Origin: Actinomycetospora lutea | Lineage (GTDB): Bacteria > Actinomycetota > Actinomycetes > Mycobacteriales > Pseudonocardiaceae | DNA: 64,000 nucleotides | Assembly: GCF_028737205.1 (NCBI RefSeq) | Contig: NZ_JAQZAL010000024.1 | Location: 1 to 64,000 of the forward strand | Reading direction: 5' to 3' | Shown: in pieces, positions 41,649 to 50,283 of the stretch | Position numbering within the stretch: the stretch's first letter is position 1 | How the letters are laid out: each line of letters begins with the position of its first letter | The notes under the pieces: generated by a model | The model's database searches: none | Seen by the model: the letters and a program-made list of their open reading frames with translations, nothing else | What the model was told of the DNA's origin: nothing | Position numbers and translations under genes: made by a program

Positions 41649-42455
41649 TCAGGACGCCGGCAGCGTCCGCCGCGGCAGCGCGGCGCGGCGGGCGAAGTCG
41701 GCGGAGATGTCACCGGCCGCCTGCAGCAGCAGCGGGAGGTGGTGGCCGAGCAGGTGGTCGACCGACGTCTCCGCCGCGTGGCAGTTGACGTTGACGCCGG
41801 CGATCACCCGCCCCTCGCCGTCGCGCAGGGGCGCCGCCACCGACCGGATGCCCGCGGCCAGCTGCTCGTCGGTGAGCGCCCAGCCCCGGGCGCGCACCTC
41901 GCGCAGCACCGCGTCGCGCTCGTCGGGCTCGGGGCGCCAGCGCGGGGTCAGGCCGGAGCGCGTCGGCTCGGCGAGCACCCGCTCGAGCTCGTCGGGCGGG
42001 AGCGCCGCGAGCTGCACCTTGCCCAGCGAGGTCGCCAGCGCCGGGAACCGCGTCCCGATCTGCACGCTCAGCGCGACGATCTTCGGGACGGCGACCCGCG
42101 CGACGTAGACGATGTCCGAGCCGTCGAGCTGGGCGATCGAGCAGGACTCGCCGGTGCGCTCGACGAGGCGCTCGAGGTGCGGGCGCGCCACCTCCCAGAG
42201 GCCCAGGGCGTCGACGTAGGCCACGCCGAGGTCGAGCACGCGCGGGGTGAGCACGAACCCGCGCTCGACCGCCCGGACGTAGCCGAGCTCGGCGAGCGTG
42301 AGCAGGATGCGCCGCGCGGTCGGGCGGGCGAGCCCGGTCGCGGCCGCCACCTCGGCCAGGGTCATCACCGGGCGCGCGGCGCCGAACGCGGTGATGACGT
42401 CGAGCCCGCGCGCCAGGGCCTCGATGAAGTCGGGCCCCGCTCCGTCTCGCGGCAC
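41649..42455 (-). CDS. IclR family transcriptional regulator (PcaR/PobR-like)
   Basis: The product has 268 residues with a winged helix at about 10-65 (EALARGLDVITAFGAARPVMTLAEVAAATGLARPTARRILLTLAELGYV) and the effector domain (CSIAQLDGSDIVYVARVAVPKIVAL, GRVIAGVNVNCHAAETS). It has the opening FIEALARGL found in beta-ketoadipate regulators. GTG 42455 has a GGAGGGAG site. It is divergent from an amidohydrolase and convergent with the flavin monooxygenase, so it may control one of these. Confidence 0.92.
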   Translation of the reverse strand: MPRDGAGPDFIEALARGLDVITAFGAARPVMTLAEVAAATGLARPTARRILLTLAELGYVRAVERGFVLTPRVLDLGVAYVDALGLWEVARPHLERLVERTGESCSIAQLDGSDIVYVARVAVPKIVALSVQIGTRFPALATSLGKVQLAALPPDELERVLAEPTRSGLTPRWRPEPDERDAVLREVRARGWALTDEQLAAGIRSVAAPLRDGEGRVIAGVNVNCHAAETSVDHLLGHHLPLLLQAAGDISADFARRAALPRRTLPAS

Positions 42456-42520
42456 GGTGACTCCCTCCCTCGCGACGCGGCTGGGCGGACTGTAGCCGCT
42501 GCGACCGCTGGGCGGACAGC

Positions 42521-42566
42521 ACGACCACCACGGTCCCCACGGCGTGGTGCACGGTGGTCGTTGACA
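42521..42566. promoter_or_regulatory. Inverted repeat plus TTGACA in the IclR/amidohydrolase gap
   Basis: ACGACCACC (42521-42529) and GGTGGTCGT (42553-42561) are perfect 9-bp inverted arms 23 bases apart. They run straight into TTGACA (42561-42566), a good -35 element for the plus-strand amidohydrolase. An IclR dimer or tetramer site overlapping the promoter is plausible. Confidence 0.45.
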
Positions 42567-42657
42567 ACTCGACCATCTCGGGACGAGGGTGACCCACGCC
42601 ATCCGACCGTCTGCCGGACGTCCGTCCGCCATCGAGTCACCGACCGAGGAGTGCTCC

Positions 42658-44094
42658 ATGAGCCAGCCCGCCGCCGAGCGGCGTCCCGTCGTCCTGCGCG
42701 GCGGCACGGTGCTCACCGTCGACGCCGCGCACTCCGTGCTGGAGGGCCACGACGTGCTCGTCGTCGACGGCCGCATCGCCGCGATCGGCGTGGACGTCGA
42801 GGTCCCGGCCGGCACCGACGAGATCGACGCCCGCGGGGGCGTCGTGATGCCCGGGATGATCGACACCCACCGGCACATGTGGCAGACGGCGCTGCGCGGG
42901 TACGGCGCCGACTGGACGCTGACCCAGTACTTCGTCTGGAACTACCTCGACCACGGGCGGCGCTTCCGTCCGCAGGACATCCACGCCGGCGACCTGCTCG
43001 CGGCCCTCGAGGCGATCGAGGCCGGCGTCACCACGTGCGTCGACTGGTCCCACAACCTGCAGACCCCCGAGCACGCCGACGCCGCGATCGACGCGCTCGC
43101 CGGCGTGCCCGGCCGCTTCGTCCTCGCGTACGGCAACATCCAGGACGCGCCCGCGAACTGGACGGCGAGCCCCGGGTTCCGCGACGTCCTCGAGCGGCGC
43201 CGCGGCGACGTCGAGGGCTTCCAGCTCGCCTTCGACGTCACCGGCGACCCGACCTTCCCGGAGAAGCCCGCGTTCGAGGTCGCCCGCGAGCTCGGCCTGC
43301 CGGTCACCACCCACGCCGGGGTGTGGGGCGCGACCAACGACGACGGCATCCGCCTCATGCACGAGCACGGGTTCATGGGCCCCGAGACGGTGTACGTGCA
43401 CGCCGCGACGCTGTCCGCCGACTCCTACCACCGGATGGCGGCCACCGGCGGCTCGGTGTCGGTGTCCACCGAGAGCGAGCAGAGCGCGGGCCAGGGCTAC
43501 CCGCCCTCCTGGGTGCTGCGGACCCACGCCATCCCGATGTCGCTGTCGATGGACACCTCCATGTGGTGGAGCGGCGACCTGTTCTCGGCCATGCGCGCGA
43601 CGCTGAGCGCCGACCGCTCCCGCGAGCACCTCGAGGCGCACGCCAAGGGCGAGACCGTCACCCACCACGCCCTGCGCGCCGAGCACGTCGTCGACATGGC
43701 CACGATGGGCGGTGCCCGCGCGCTGGGCCGCGAGGCGGATCTCGGCAGCATCGAGGTGGGCAAGAAGGCCGACCTGGTCCTCGTCCGCAACGAGCACTCG
43801 CCGGTGGGCTTCCCGGTCCTGCACCCCTACGGACACGTGGTGTTCCAGGCCCAGCGCGGCGACGTCGAGGCCGTGCTCGTCGACGGCCGGATCGTCAAGC
43901 GCGACCACCGCCTCGTCGGGGTCGACCTCGCGGCGGCCCGCCGCACCGTCGAGCAGACCGTCGACCACCTGCGCGGCGAGCTCGGCGAGGACGCCTGGCA
44001 GCAGGGGATGAACCCGGACATCCCGGAGACCAAGGTCCTCGACAACCCGTACACCTACACCGACTACCGCTCGGCCACGACGCACGGCGCCTGA
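42658..44094 (+). CDS. Amidohydrolase (TRZ/ATZ, hydroxyatrazine/8-oxoguanine deaminase type)
   Basis: This 478-residue metal-dependent deaminase or hydrolase has PGMIDTHRHMWQTALRG with the first two metal histidines, TTHAGVW and VYVHAATL for the later histidines, and SMDTSMWW with the aspartate. GSIEVGKKADLVLV closes the small beta domain. It would remove an amino or amide group from a ring compound. ATG 42658 follows GAGGAG. It is transcribed alone toward a strong hairpin at 44120. Confidence 0.9.
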   Translation: MSQPAAERRPVVLRGGTVLTVDAAHSVLEGHDVLVVDGRIAAIGVDVEVPAGTDEIDARGGVVMPGMIDTHRHMWQTALRGYGADWTLTQYFVWNYLDHGRRFRPQDIHAGDLLAALEAIEAGVTTCVDWSHNLQTPEHADAAIDALAGVPGRFVLAYGNIQDAPANWTASPGFRDVLERRRGDVEGFQLAFDVTGDPTFPEKPAFEVARELGLPVTTHAGVWGATNDDGIRLMHEHGFMGPETVYVHAATLSADSYHRMAATGGSVSVSTESEQSAGQGYPPSWVLRTHAIPMSLSMDTSMWWSGDLFSAMRATLSADRSREHLEAHAKGETVTHHALRAEHVVDMATMGGARALGREADLGSIEVGKKADLVLVRNEHSPVGFPVLHPYGHVVFQAQRGDVEAVLVDGRIVKRDHRLVGVDLAAARRTVEQTVDHLRGELGEDAWQQGMNPDIPETKVLDNPYTYTDYRSATTHGA

Positions 44095-44119
44095 GTCCCC
44101 CGAGGGCGCCGACGCGCAC

Positions 44120-44154
44120 CGGCCCCCGTCCCGGGTCCTCCGGGCCGGGGGCCG
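44120..44154 (+). terminator. Strong hairpin after the amidohydrolase gene
   Basis: Arms 44120-44134 and 44140-44154 pair at 14 of 15 positions around a 5-base loop, 25 bases after the amidohydrolase stop. There is no U-tract. It separates the gene from the TetR unit. Confidence 0.75.
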
Positions 44155-44201
44155 ACGTGTTCACCGCCTGGTCCACACCGCCGGCGTGGTGTACTCGGTC
44201 C

Positions 44202-44852
44202 GTGGCGGCAGGCGGGGACACGCGGCAACGGGACCCGGAGCGCACCCGCGCGGAGATCCTCGCGGTGGCCACCGAGGAGTTCTCGACGCGCGGCCTGGCC
44301 GGCGCCCGCGTCGACGAGATCGCCGCGAAGACCCGCACCACCAAGCGGATGCTCTACTACTACTTCGGCAGCAAGCAGGGCCTCTACCTGGCGGTGCTGG
44401 AGCAGGCGTACCGCGGCATCCGCGCGCTCGAGCAGGGCGTGGACGTCGAGCACCTGCACCCGACCGCCGCGATCCGCGCGCTGACCGACGTGACCTTCGA
44501 CCACCACGAGGCGAACCCGGACTTCATCCGCCTGGTCAGCATCGAGAACATCCACCACGCCGAGCACCTGCGGACCTCGTCGGTCCTGGCCGGCCTGGCC
44601 GCGCCCGCGATCGACGTCCTCGACCGGATCCTCGCCCGCGGACGCTCGTCGGGGCTGTTCCGCGACGACGTCGACGCCGTCGACGTGCACCTGGTCATCA
44701 GCGCGTTCTGCGTCTTCCGCACCGCCAACCGGCACACGTTCCAGGTGGTGTTCGACCGGGACATGCTCGACCCCGCCCGGCGCGACCACTACCGCCGCAT
44801 GCTGGGCGAGCTCGTCGTGGAGTACCTCACCGCGCACGTCGGGCGCGACTGA
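44202..44852 (+). CDS. TetR/AcrR family transcriptional regulator
   Basis: The product has 216 residues with an N-terminal helix-turn-helix at about 12-58 (RAEILAVATEEFSTRGLAGARVDEIAAKTRTTKRMLYYYFGSKQGLYLAVL). A TetR_C-like domain follows, with long helices and YRRMLGELVVEYL at the end. Similar proteins often sit before aromatic acid or shikimate transporters. GTG 44202 is chosen. It is the first gene before an MFS carrier, and the candidate operator at 44891 lies between them. Confidence 0.92.
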   Translation: MAAGGDTRQRDPERTRAEILAVATEEFSTRGLAGARVDEIAAKTRTTKRMLYYYFGSKQGLYLAVLEQAYRGIRALEQGVDVEHLHPTAAIRALTDVTFDHHEANPDFIRLVSIENIHHAEHLRTSSVLAGLAAPAIDVLDRILARGRSSGLFRDDVDAVDVHLVISAFCVFRTANRHTFQVVFDRDMLDPARRDHYRRMLGELVVEYLTAHVGRD

Positions 44853-44890
44853 CCCGCCCTTGACACCGCGTGACGGCTAACTCACCATCC

Positions 44891-44910
44891 GGTACGTAAC
44901 CAAACGGTAC
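44891..44910. promoter_or_regulatory. Candidate operator before the MFS/shikimate operon
   Basis: GGTACGTAACCAAACGGTAC lies 55 bases before the MFS start codon and downstream of a TTGACA at 44860-44865. It has GGTAC at both ends and a GTAC-based dyad. ACCAAACG recalls the sites at 8435 and 10516, but the rest differs, so the adjacent TetR is the better candidate regulator. Confidence 0.45.
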
Positions 44911-44964
44911 ATTCGCGGTCCACCCGTGGATGTCGTGCACCGCCGCACGAGCCGGGAGCCCGCC

Positions 44965-46290
44965 ATGACGCACCCTGTCACCGCCCAGCCCCGCAAGGCC
45001 GCGCTCGCCGCGTGGATCGGCAGCGCGCTGGAGTACTACGACTTCTTCATCTACGGCACGGCCGCCGCGTTGGTGTTCGACGACGTCTTCTTCCCGTCGT
45101 CGAGCCCGGCCGCCGGGACGCTGCTCGCCCTCGCGACCTTCGGTGTCGGCTACGTGGCGCGCCCGCTCGGCGCGATCGTGCTCGGCCACATCGGCGACCG
45201 CGTCGGCCGCAAGCGGGTGCTCGTGGCGACGATCCTGCTCATGGGGGTGTCGACCTTCGCGATCGGCTGCCTCCCGAGCTACGGGACGGCCGGCGTGGTC
45301 GCCCCGGTGCTGCTCGTCGTCGCGCGCCTGCTGCAGGGCTTCTCGGCCGGCGGGGAGCAGGCCGGCGCCAGCTCGATGACCCTCGAGCACGCCCCGGACG
45401 GCCGGCGCGCGTTCTTCACCAGCTTCACCCTCGGCGGCACGCAGGCCGGCCTGGTGTTCGCGTCGGCGGTGTTCCTGCCGTTCGCCGCGCTGCCGCAGGA
45501 GGACCTCCTGAGCTGGGGCTGGCGGGTGCCGTTCTGGCTCAGCGTCGTGGTCGTGATCGCCGGGCTCGTCATCCGCCGCACCCTCACCGAGACCCCGGTG
45601 TTCGCGGAGACCGACACCGCCCACGACGCCGCGCCGCTCGTGGTGCTGTTGCGGAAGCACTGGGCCGCGGTCCTGCGCGTGGTGCTCGCCGCGCTCGTGT
45701 CGTCGGTCAGCACGCTCGTCAGCGTCTGGGCCCTGTCGTTCGCGACCGCCGACCGCGACCTCTCGCGGACGGCGATGCTCTGGGTCGGCATCCTCGCCAA
45801 CATCGTGGCGCTCGCCGCGATCCCGCTGTGGGCCCGGCTGGCCGACCGCATCGGGCGCCGGCCGGTGTTCATCGGCGGCGCGCTGACCAGCGGTGTCGCG
45901 TTCGCCCTCTACCTGTGGTCGATCTCGTCGGGCGGCTACGCGCTGGTGTTCCTCACCGGCATCCTGCTCTCCGGGATCGTCTACAGCGCCGCCAACGGCG
46001 TGTGGCCGGCGCTCTACGGCGAGATGTTCCCGACCCGCGTGCGCCTCACCGGCGTCGCCCTGGGCACCCAGATCGGGTTCGCCATCGGCGGGTTCGTCCC
46101 CACGATCGCCGCCGCCATCGCCGGTGACGGCCCGAACGGCTGGGTCCCGGTCGCCGTCCTCGGCGGCGTGCTCTGCGTGGTCGCCGCCGCGGCGGCGGCG
46201 ACCGCCCGGGAGACCGCGCACGTGCCGACCGCGCAGCTCGAGACGTTCCACGACGCGCCGGCCGTGGCCGCGTCGGCCCCGTCGCGGTGA
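44965..46290 (+). CDS. MFS transporter, MHS family (shikimate transporter-like)
   Basis: This 441-residue carrier has twelve predicted membrane segments, an MHS-type opening LAAWIGSALEYYDFFIYGTAAALVF, motif A LGHIGDRVGRKRVL and the loop GGEQAGASSMTLEHAPDGRRAFFTS. The next genes encode shikimate dehydrogenase and dehydroshikimate dehydratase, so shikimate or quinate uptake is likely. ATG 44965 has GGGAG 6 bases ahead. Its stop overlaps the shikimate dehydrogenase start by GTGA. Confidence 0.9.
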   Translation: MTHPVTAQPRKAALAAWIGSALEYYDFFIYGTAAALVFDDVFFPSSSPAAGTLLALATFGVGYVARPLGAIVLGHIGDRVGRKRVLVATILLMGVSTFAIGCLPSYGTAGVVAPVLLVVARLLQGFSAGGEQAGASSMTLEHAPDGRRAFFTSFTLGGTQAGLVFASAVFLPFAALPQEDLLSWGWRVPFWLSVVVVIAGLVIRRTLTETPVFAETDTAHDAAPLVVLLRKHWAAVLRVVLAALVSSVSTLVSVWALSFATADRDLSRTAMLWVGILANIVALAAIPLWARLADRIGRRPVFIGGALTSGVAFALYLWSISSGGYALVFLTGILLSGIVYSAANGVWPALYGEMFPTRVRLTGVALGTQIGFAIGGFVPTIAAAIAGDGPNGWVPVAVLGGVLCVVAAAAAATARETAHVPTAQLETFHDAPAVAASAPSR

Positions 46291-47168
46291 GGGCCCCGTC
46301 CCCGAACGGCGCGGTCGTCACCACCTCGCGGGTGCTCGTCGGCCTCGTCGGGTCCGGCATCGGCCCGTCCCTCACGCCGGCGCTGCACGAGCGGGAGGGC
46401 GACGCGCAGGGGATGCGCTACCTCTACCAGCGGATGGACCTCGACGAGCTCGGCCTCGGCGCCGACGACGTCGGGCGCGTGCTCGACGCGGCCCGGCTCG
46501 CCGGCTTCCGCGGCCTCAACCTGACCCACCCCGTCAAGCAGACCGTGCTGCCCCACCTCGACGGGCTCTCGGCGGACGCCGCGGCGCTGGGCGCGGTGAA
46601 CACGGTCGTGCTCGCCCCCGACGGCACCGCGACCGGCGACAACACCGACTGGTCGGGCTTCGCGACGTCGCTGCGCCGGGGGCTGCCGGACGCCGCGCTG
46701 GGGCACGTCGTCGTCCTGGGCGCCGGCGGCGCGGGCGCGGCCGTGGCGCACGCGCTGGGCCGGCTCGGGGCGGGCCACCTCACCGTCGTGGACGCCGACG
46801 CCGGGCGGGCGGCGGCGCTGGCCGGGGCGCTGCCGGCGGCCACGGCGGCGTCGGTGGCGGCGCTGGCGTCCGTGCTGGCCGACGCCGACGGCCTCGTGCA
46901 CGCGACACCCACCGGGATGCGCGGGCACCCCGGCTCGCCCGTCCCCACCGACCTGCTCGACCCGCGCCTGTGGGTCGCCGACGTCGTCTACCGGCCGCTG
47001 GAGACCGAGCTGGTGCGCGCGGCCCGGGCCCGCGGCCTGCGCGTGCTCGACGGCGGCGGGATGGCCGTGTTCCAGGCGGTCGACGCCTTCCGGCTCTTCA
47101 CCGGCGTGGAGCCCGACGCCGACCGGATGCTCGCCCACTTCACCGAGCTGGTCGCCGTCTCCCCCTGA
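46287..47168 (+). CDS. Shikimate/quinate dehydrogenase
   Basis: This 293-residue AroE-family enzyme has SGIGPSLTPALHEREG for substrate binding, GLNLTHPVKQTVLPHLD with the catalytic Lys, AVNTVVL and GDNTDWSGF with Asn and Asp. The NAD(P) fold VVLGAGGAGAAVAHALGRLG follows. GTG 46287 overlaps the MFS gene. With the carrier and the dehydratase it forms a catabolic set (quinate/shikimate to 3-dehydroshikimate), so it is more likely the catabolic paralogue than the biosynthetic AroE. Confidence 0.9.
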   Translation: MRAPSPNGAVVTTSRVLVGLVGSGIGPSLTPALHEREGDAQGMRYLYQRMDLDELGLGADDVGRVLDAARLAGFRGLNLTHPVKQTVLPHLDGLSADAAALGAVNTVVLAPDGTATGDNTDWSGFATSLRRGLPDAALGHVVVLGAGGAGAAVAHALGRLGAGHLTVVDADAGRAAALAGALPAATAASVAALASVLADADGLVHATPTGMRGHPGSPVPTDLLDPRLWVADVVYRPLETELVRAARARGLRVLDGGGMAVFQAVDAFRLFTGVEPDADRMLAHFTELVAVSP

Positions 47169-47188
47169 CCCTCCCGAGAGGAGGAGCC

Positions 47189-49045
47189 GTGCCCCGTCAC
47201 GCCCTCGCCACCGTCTGTCTCTCCGGGCTGCTCGAGGACAAGCTGGCCGCGGCCGCCGCGGCGGGCTTCGACGGCGTGGAGATCTTCGAGCCGGACATGC
47301 TCGGCTCCCCCGAGCGCCCCGCGGAGATCGCCGCGCGGTGCGCCGACCTCGGCCTCGCGATCGAGCTCTTCCAGCCGGTCCGCGACGTCGAGGCGCTGCC
47401 GCCGGAGGACTTCGCGGCCGTCCTGACCCGCCTCGACCGCAAGTTCGCGGTGATGGAGCAGCTCGGGGTGGACACCGCGCTCGTGTGCTCGTCGGTCCAC
47501 CCGCGCGCCGTCGACGACGACGACCTCGCCGCCGTGCAGCTGCACACCGTCGCCGCGCGGGCGGCCGACCGCGGGCTGCGCCTCGCCTACGAGGCGCTCG
47601 CCTGGGGCCGGCACGTCGACACCTGGGACCGCTCGTGGCGCATCGTCGCCGCGGCCGACCACCCGGCGCTGGGGGTGTGCCTCGACAGCTTCCACATCCT
47701 GTCGCGCGGCTCCGACCCGGCGCCCGTCCGCGACGTGCCGGGCGAGAAGATCTTCTTCGTCCAGCTCGCGGACGCCCCCGAGCTCGCGATGGACGTGCTG
47801 CCGTGGAGCCGCCACCACCGGCTCTTCCCGGGGCAGGGCTCGTTCGACCTGGAGGCGTTCACCGCGGCCGTCGCCGACGCGGGCTACGCGGGGCCCTGGT
47901 CGCTGGAGGTGTTCAACGACGTCGTCCGCCAGGCCGACCCGTGGCGGGCGGCCCGCGACGCGCGGCGGTCGCTGCTGGCGCTCGAGGAGGCGGTCGGGTC
48001 ACCCGCGCCCGGCCTGCCGTCGCGGCCGCCCGTGCACGGTCCCGCGTTCGTCGAGATCGCGGTCGACCCCGACACCGCCGACGAGGTCGGCACGGCCCTG
48101 CACGCGCTCGGTCTCGACGCCACCGGACGCCACCGCACCAAGCCCGTCACGCTCTGGGAGGCGGGCGACGCGCGGGTGGTGGTGAGCGAGGAGCCCGTGC
48201 CGACCACCTCGGTGGCCGGCCTGGCCGTCCGCACCGACGACCCGGAGGCGCTGGCGTCCCGGGCGGCGGCGCTGCTCGCCCCGCGGCGCCCGCTGCCGCA
48301 CGCGGCGGGCGAGGCCGACCTGCGCGCGGTCGCGGCACCCGACGGCTCGCTCCTGCTGTGCTGCCCGCGCCGCCCGCGACCGGGGCGGGCGGACTTCTGG
48401 CCGGGCGACTTCGTCCCCATCGACGTCCCCCGCCGCGCCGGGCACGTCGAGGGCATCGACCACGTCGCGCTGACCCCGCCCTGGGACGACGTCGGCGAGA
48501 CCTCGCTGTTCCACCGCGCCGTGCTCGGCCTCGAACCGCTCGGCGAGTGGGAGGTCGCGGCCCCGTTCGGACTGGTCCGCAGCCGCCTGCTCGGGGCGGG
48601 CGCGGGTGCCGACGCCCTGCGGATCGTGCTCTCGTCCTCGGTCGTGCGCCGCGGCGGCTGGGCGCCCGGGGTGCCCGCGCCGCAGTCGCTCGCCCTGGCC
48701 GTCGACGACGTGCTCGCCGTCTCGCGAGCGGCGACGGCGGCCGGGGTGCGGCTCGTCGACGTCGGGCCCAACCACTACGACGACCTCGTCGCCCGCGGCT
48801 GGGTCGACGAGGACACCGCCGCCGACCTGCACGCCCACCGCGTCCTGCTCGACCGCGACGAGCACGGCGAGTACCGGCACGTGGTCACCGAGGTGCTCGG
48901 CGGGCGGGTGTTCCTCGAGGCGGTCCAGCGCGTCGGCGGGTACCGCGGCCACGGCGCCGCCGACGCCCCGGCCCGGATGGCGGCGCACCGCCGGGCGCGG
49001 GTGACGGGGCCCGGCGATCACTCCGTCGGGTCGACGCCGGCGTAG
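47189..49045 (+). CDS. qsuB: 3-Dehydroshikimate dehydratase with HPPD-like C-terminal domain (QsuB-like)
   Basis: The product has 618 residues. The N-terminal AP-endonuclease-like barrel (about 1-270) carries metal residues in YEALAWGRHVDTWDRS, VCLDSFHIL and WSLEVFNDV, as in dehydroshikimate dehydratases. The C-terminal part (about 290-600) is a 4-hydroxyphenylpyruvate dioxygenase-like VOC domain (GIDHVALTPPWDDVGETSLFHRAVLGLEPLG, VGGRVFLEAVQR form). It converts 3-dehydroshikimate to protocatechuate; the role of the second domain is unproven. GTG 47189 has GAGAGGAGG. Its last 28 bases overlap the convergent PobA-like gene. Confidence 0.9.
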   Translation: MPRHALATVCLSGLLEDKLAAAAAAGFDGVEIFEPDMLGSPERPAEIAARCADLGLAIELFQPVRDVEALPPEDFAAVLTRLDRKFAVMEQLGVDTALVCSSVHPRAVDDDDLAAVQLHTVAARAADRGLRLAYEALAWGRHVDTWDRSWRIVAAADHPALGVCLDSFHILSRGSDPAPVRDVPGEKIFFVQLADAPELAMDVLPWSRHHRLFPGQGSFDLEAFTAAVADAGYAGPWSLEVFNDVVRQADPWRAARDARRSLLALEEAVGSPAPGLPSRPPVHGPAFVEIAVDPDTADEVGTALHALGLDATGRHRTKPVTLWEAGDARVVVSEEPVPTTSVAGLAVRTDDPEALASRAAALLAPRRPLPHAAGEADLRAVAAPDGSLLLCCPRRPRPGRADFWPGDFVPIDVPRRAGHVEGIDHVALTPPWDDVGETSLFHRAVLGLEPLGEWEVAAPFGLVRSRLLGAGAGADALRIVLSSSVVRRGGWAPGVPAPQSLALAVDDVLAVSRAATAAGVRLVDVGPNHYDDLVARGWVDEDTAADLHAHRVLLDRDEHGEYRHVVTEVLGGRVFLEAVQRVGGYRGHGAADAPARMAAHRRARVTGPGDHSVGSTPA

Positions 49046-50199
49046 GCGTGGGCGAACCACCGCCGCAGCAGCGGATCGCGCTGCAGTGACGACACCCAGC
49101 CCTCGCGCAGGCCGAGCCCGAAGCCGTCGCGCTCGTCGCCGGCGCCCGGCGGGGCGGTCATGATCCGCAGGAACCAGTCGGAGAACGCCTGGGTGCGCCA
49201 GATCGCGGGGAGGCGGGTCTCGCCGTAGCGCTCCGAGCGGGTGGGGTCGGCGTCCGGGCCGAAGCGCGCGATCAGCCCGTGGGCGAGCTCGACGGCGTCG
49301 AAGATCGCGAGGTTCATGCCCTTGCCGCCCGCGGGCGTGATCAGGTGCGCGGCGTCGCCGACCAGGAAGACCCGCCCGTGCTGCATCGGCGTCGTCACCC
49401 GGGTCCGCAGGTCGAGGACGTCGACCTCGGGCAGCTCGACGTGCCGCAGCGCGTCGCCGACCCCGAGCCGCCGGCCGACCTCGTCGCGGATCCGGTCGTG
49501 CGGCCAGTCGGCGGGCGACTGGTCGCCGGGCACCTCGAGGTAGAGCCGCGTGACGTCGGGCAGCCGGCGCATGTGGGCGGCGTAGCCGCGGGGGTGGGCG
49601 GCGTAGATCGTGTGGTCGACCAGCGGGGGCATCGCCGCGCTGATCACGAGGAAGCGCTGCGGGTGCCGACGGTCGTGCTGTGTGACCACGCCGGCCAGCG
49701 ACCGCGCGACCGCGCTGCCCGCGCCGTCGCACCCGATCACGACCTCGGCCTCCAGCTCGTGGGGACCCTCGGGTCCGGTGGTGCGGACCGTGGCGCCGTC
49801 CGCGTCCTGCTCGACGCCGGTGACACGGTGGCCGAAGAGCACCTCGCCGCCGCGGTCGAGCAGCGACGTCGCGACCCGGTCGACCAGGGCGTGCTGGGGG
49901 AACACGTAGTGCGGGCGGCCCCCGGTCAGCGCGCCGTAGTCGACCAGCACGGACTCGTCGGCGGTCCGGAACTCGCAGCGGTGGTTCTCGGCCGCGAACT
50001 CGAGCACGGTGCCGCCGAGCCCCTCGGCGGTCAGGAGCTGCACGGTGCGGTACTCGACGATGCCGGCCTTGGGGAGCTTCCCGAGCTCCTCGCGGGACTG
50101 GGATTCGATCACCGTCGTCGCCACGCCCGCCCGCTGCAGCGACCACGCGAGGATCAGCCCCGCCGGCCCGGCCCCCACGACGACCACGTCCGTCCGCAC
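49018..50199 (-). CDS. pobA: 4-Hydroxybenzoate 3-monooxygenase-like FAD hydroxylase
   Basis: This 393-residue class A flavoprotein monooxygenase has the FAD Rossmann motif VVVVGAGPAGLILAWSLQRAG, the DG motif AEVVIGCDGAGSAVARSLAG and VFLVGDAAHLITPAGGKGMNLAIFDAVELAHGL, which is the PobA form of the GD motif. It would convert 4-hydroxybenzoate to protocatechuate with NAD(P)H and O2. The GTG start is at 50199. It is convergent with the QsuB-like gene; both make protocatechuate. The ring-cleavage genes for it are not in the window. Confidence 0.88.
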   Translation of the reverse strand: MRTDVVVVGAGPAGLILAWSLQRAGVATTVIESQSREELGKLPKAGIVEYRTVQLLTAEGLGGTVLEFAAENHRCEFRTADESVLVDYGALTGGRPHYVFPQHALVDRVATSLLDRGGEVLFGHRVTGVEQDADGATVRTTGPEGPHELEAEVVIGCDGAGSAVARSLAGVVTQHDRRHPQRFLVISAAMPPLVDHTIYAAHPRGYAAHMRRLPDVTRLYLEVPGDQSPADWPHDRIRDEVGRRLGVGDALRHVELPEVDVLDLRTRVTTPMQHGRVFLVGDAAHLITPAGGKGMNLAIFDAVELAHGLIARFGPDADPTRSERYGETRLPAIWRTQAFSDWFLRIMTAPPGAGDERDGFGLGLREGWVSSLQRDPLLRRWFAHAYAGVDPTE

Positions 50200-50283
50200 C
50201 CCGCCACCCTCGCGTGCGGCGGGCCCGCTGCGCAGCGCGACTCCCGGCGAGCGGGAAGAAGATCGCCCGCCGGGCGCGCCGGC

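Noticed and set aside
41739-44201. A 1000-residue open frame leading into TetR
   Set aside because: It is antisense to IclR and out of frame with the amidohydrolase; only the part from 44202 is real.
44891-44910. A third copy of the P450-operon TetR site
   Set aside because: Only ACCAAACG is shared; the other half differs and a TetR gene lies directly upstream.
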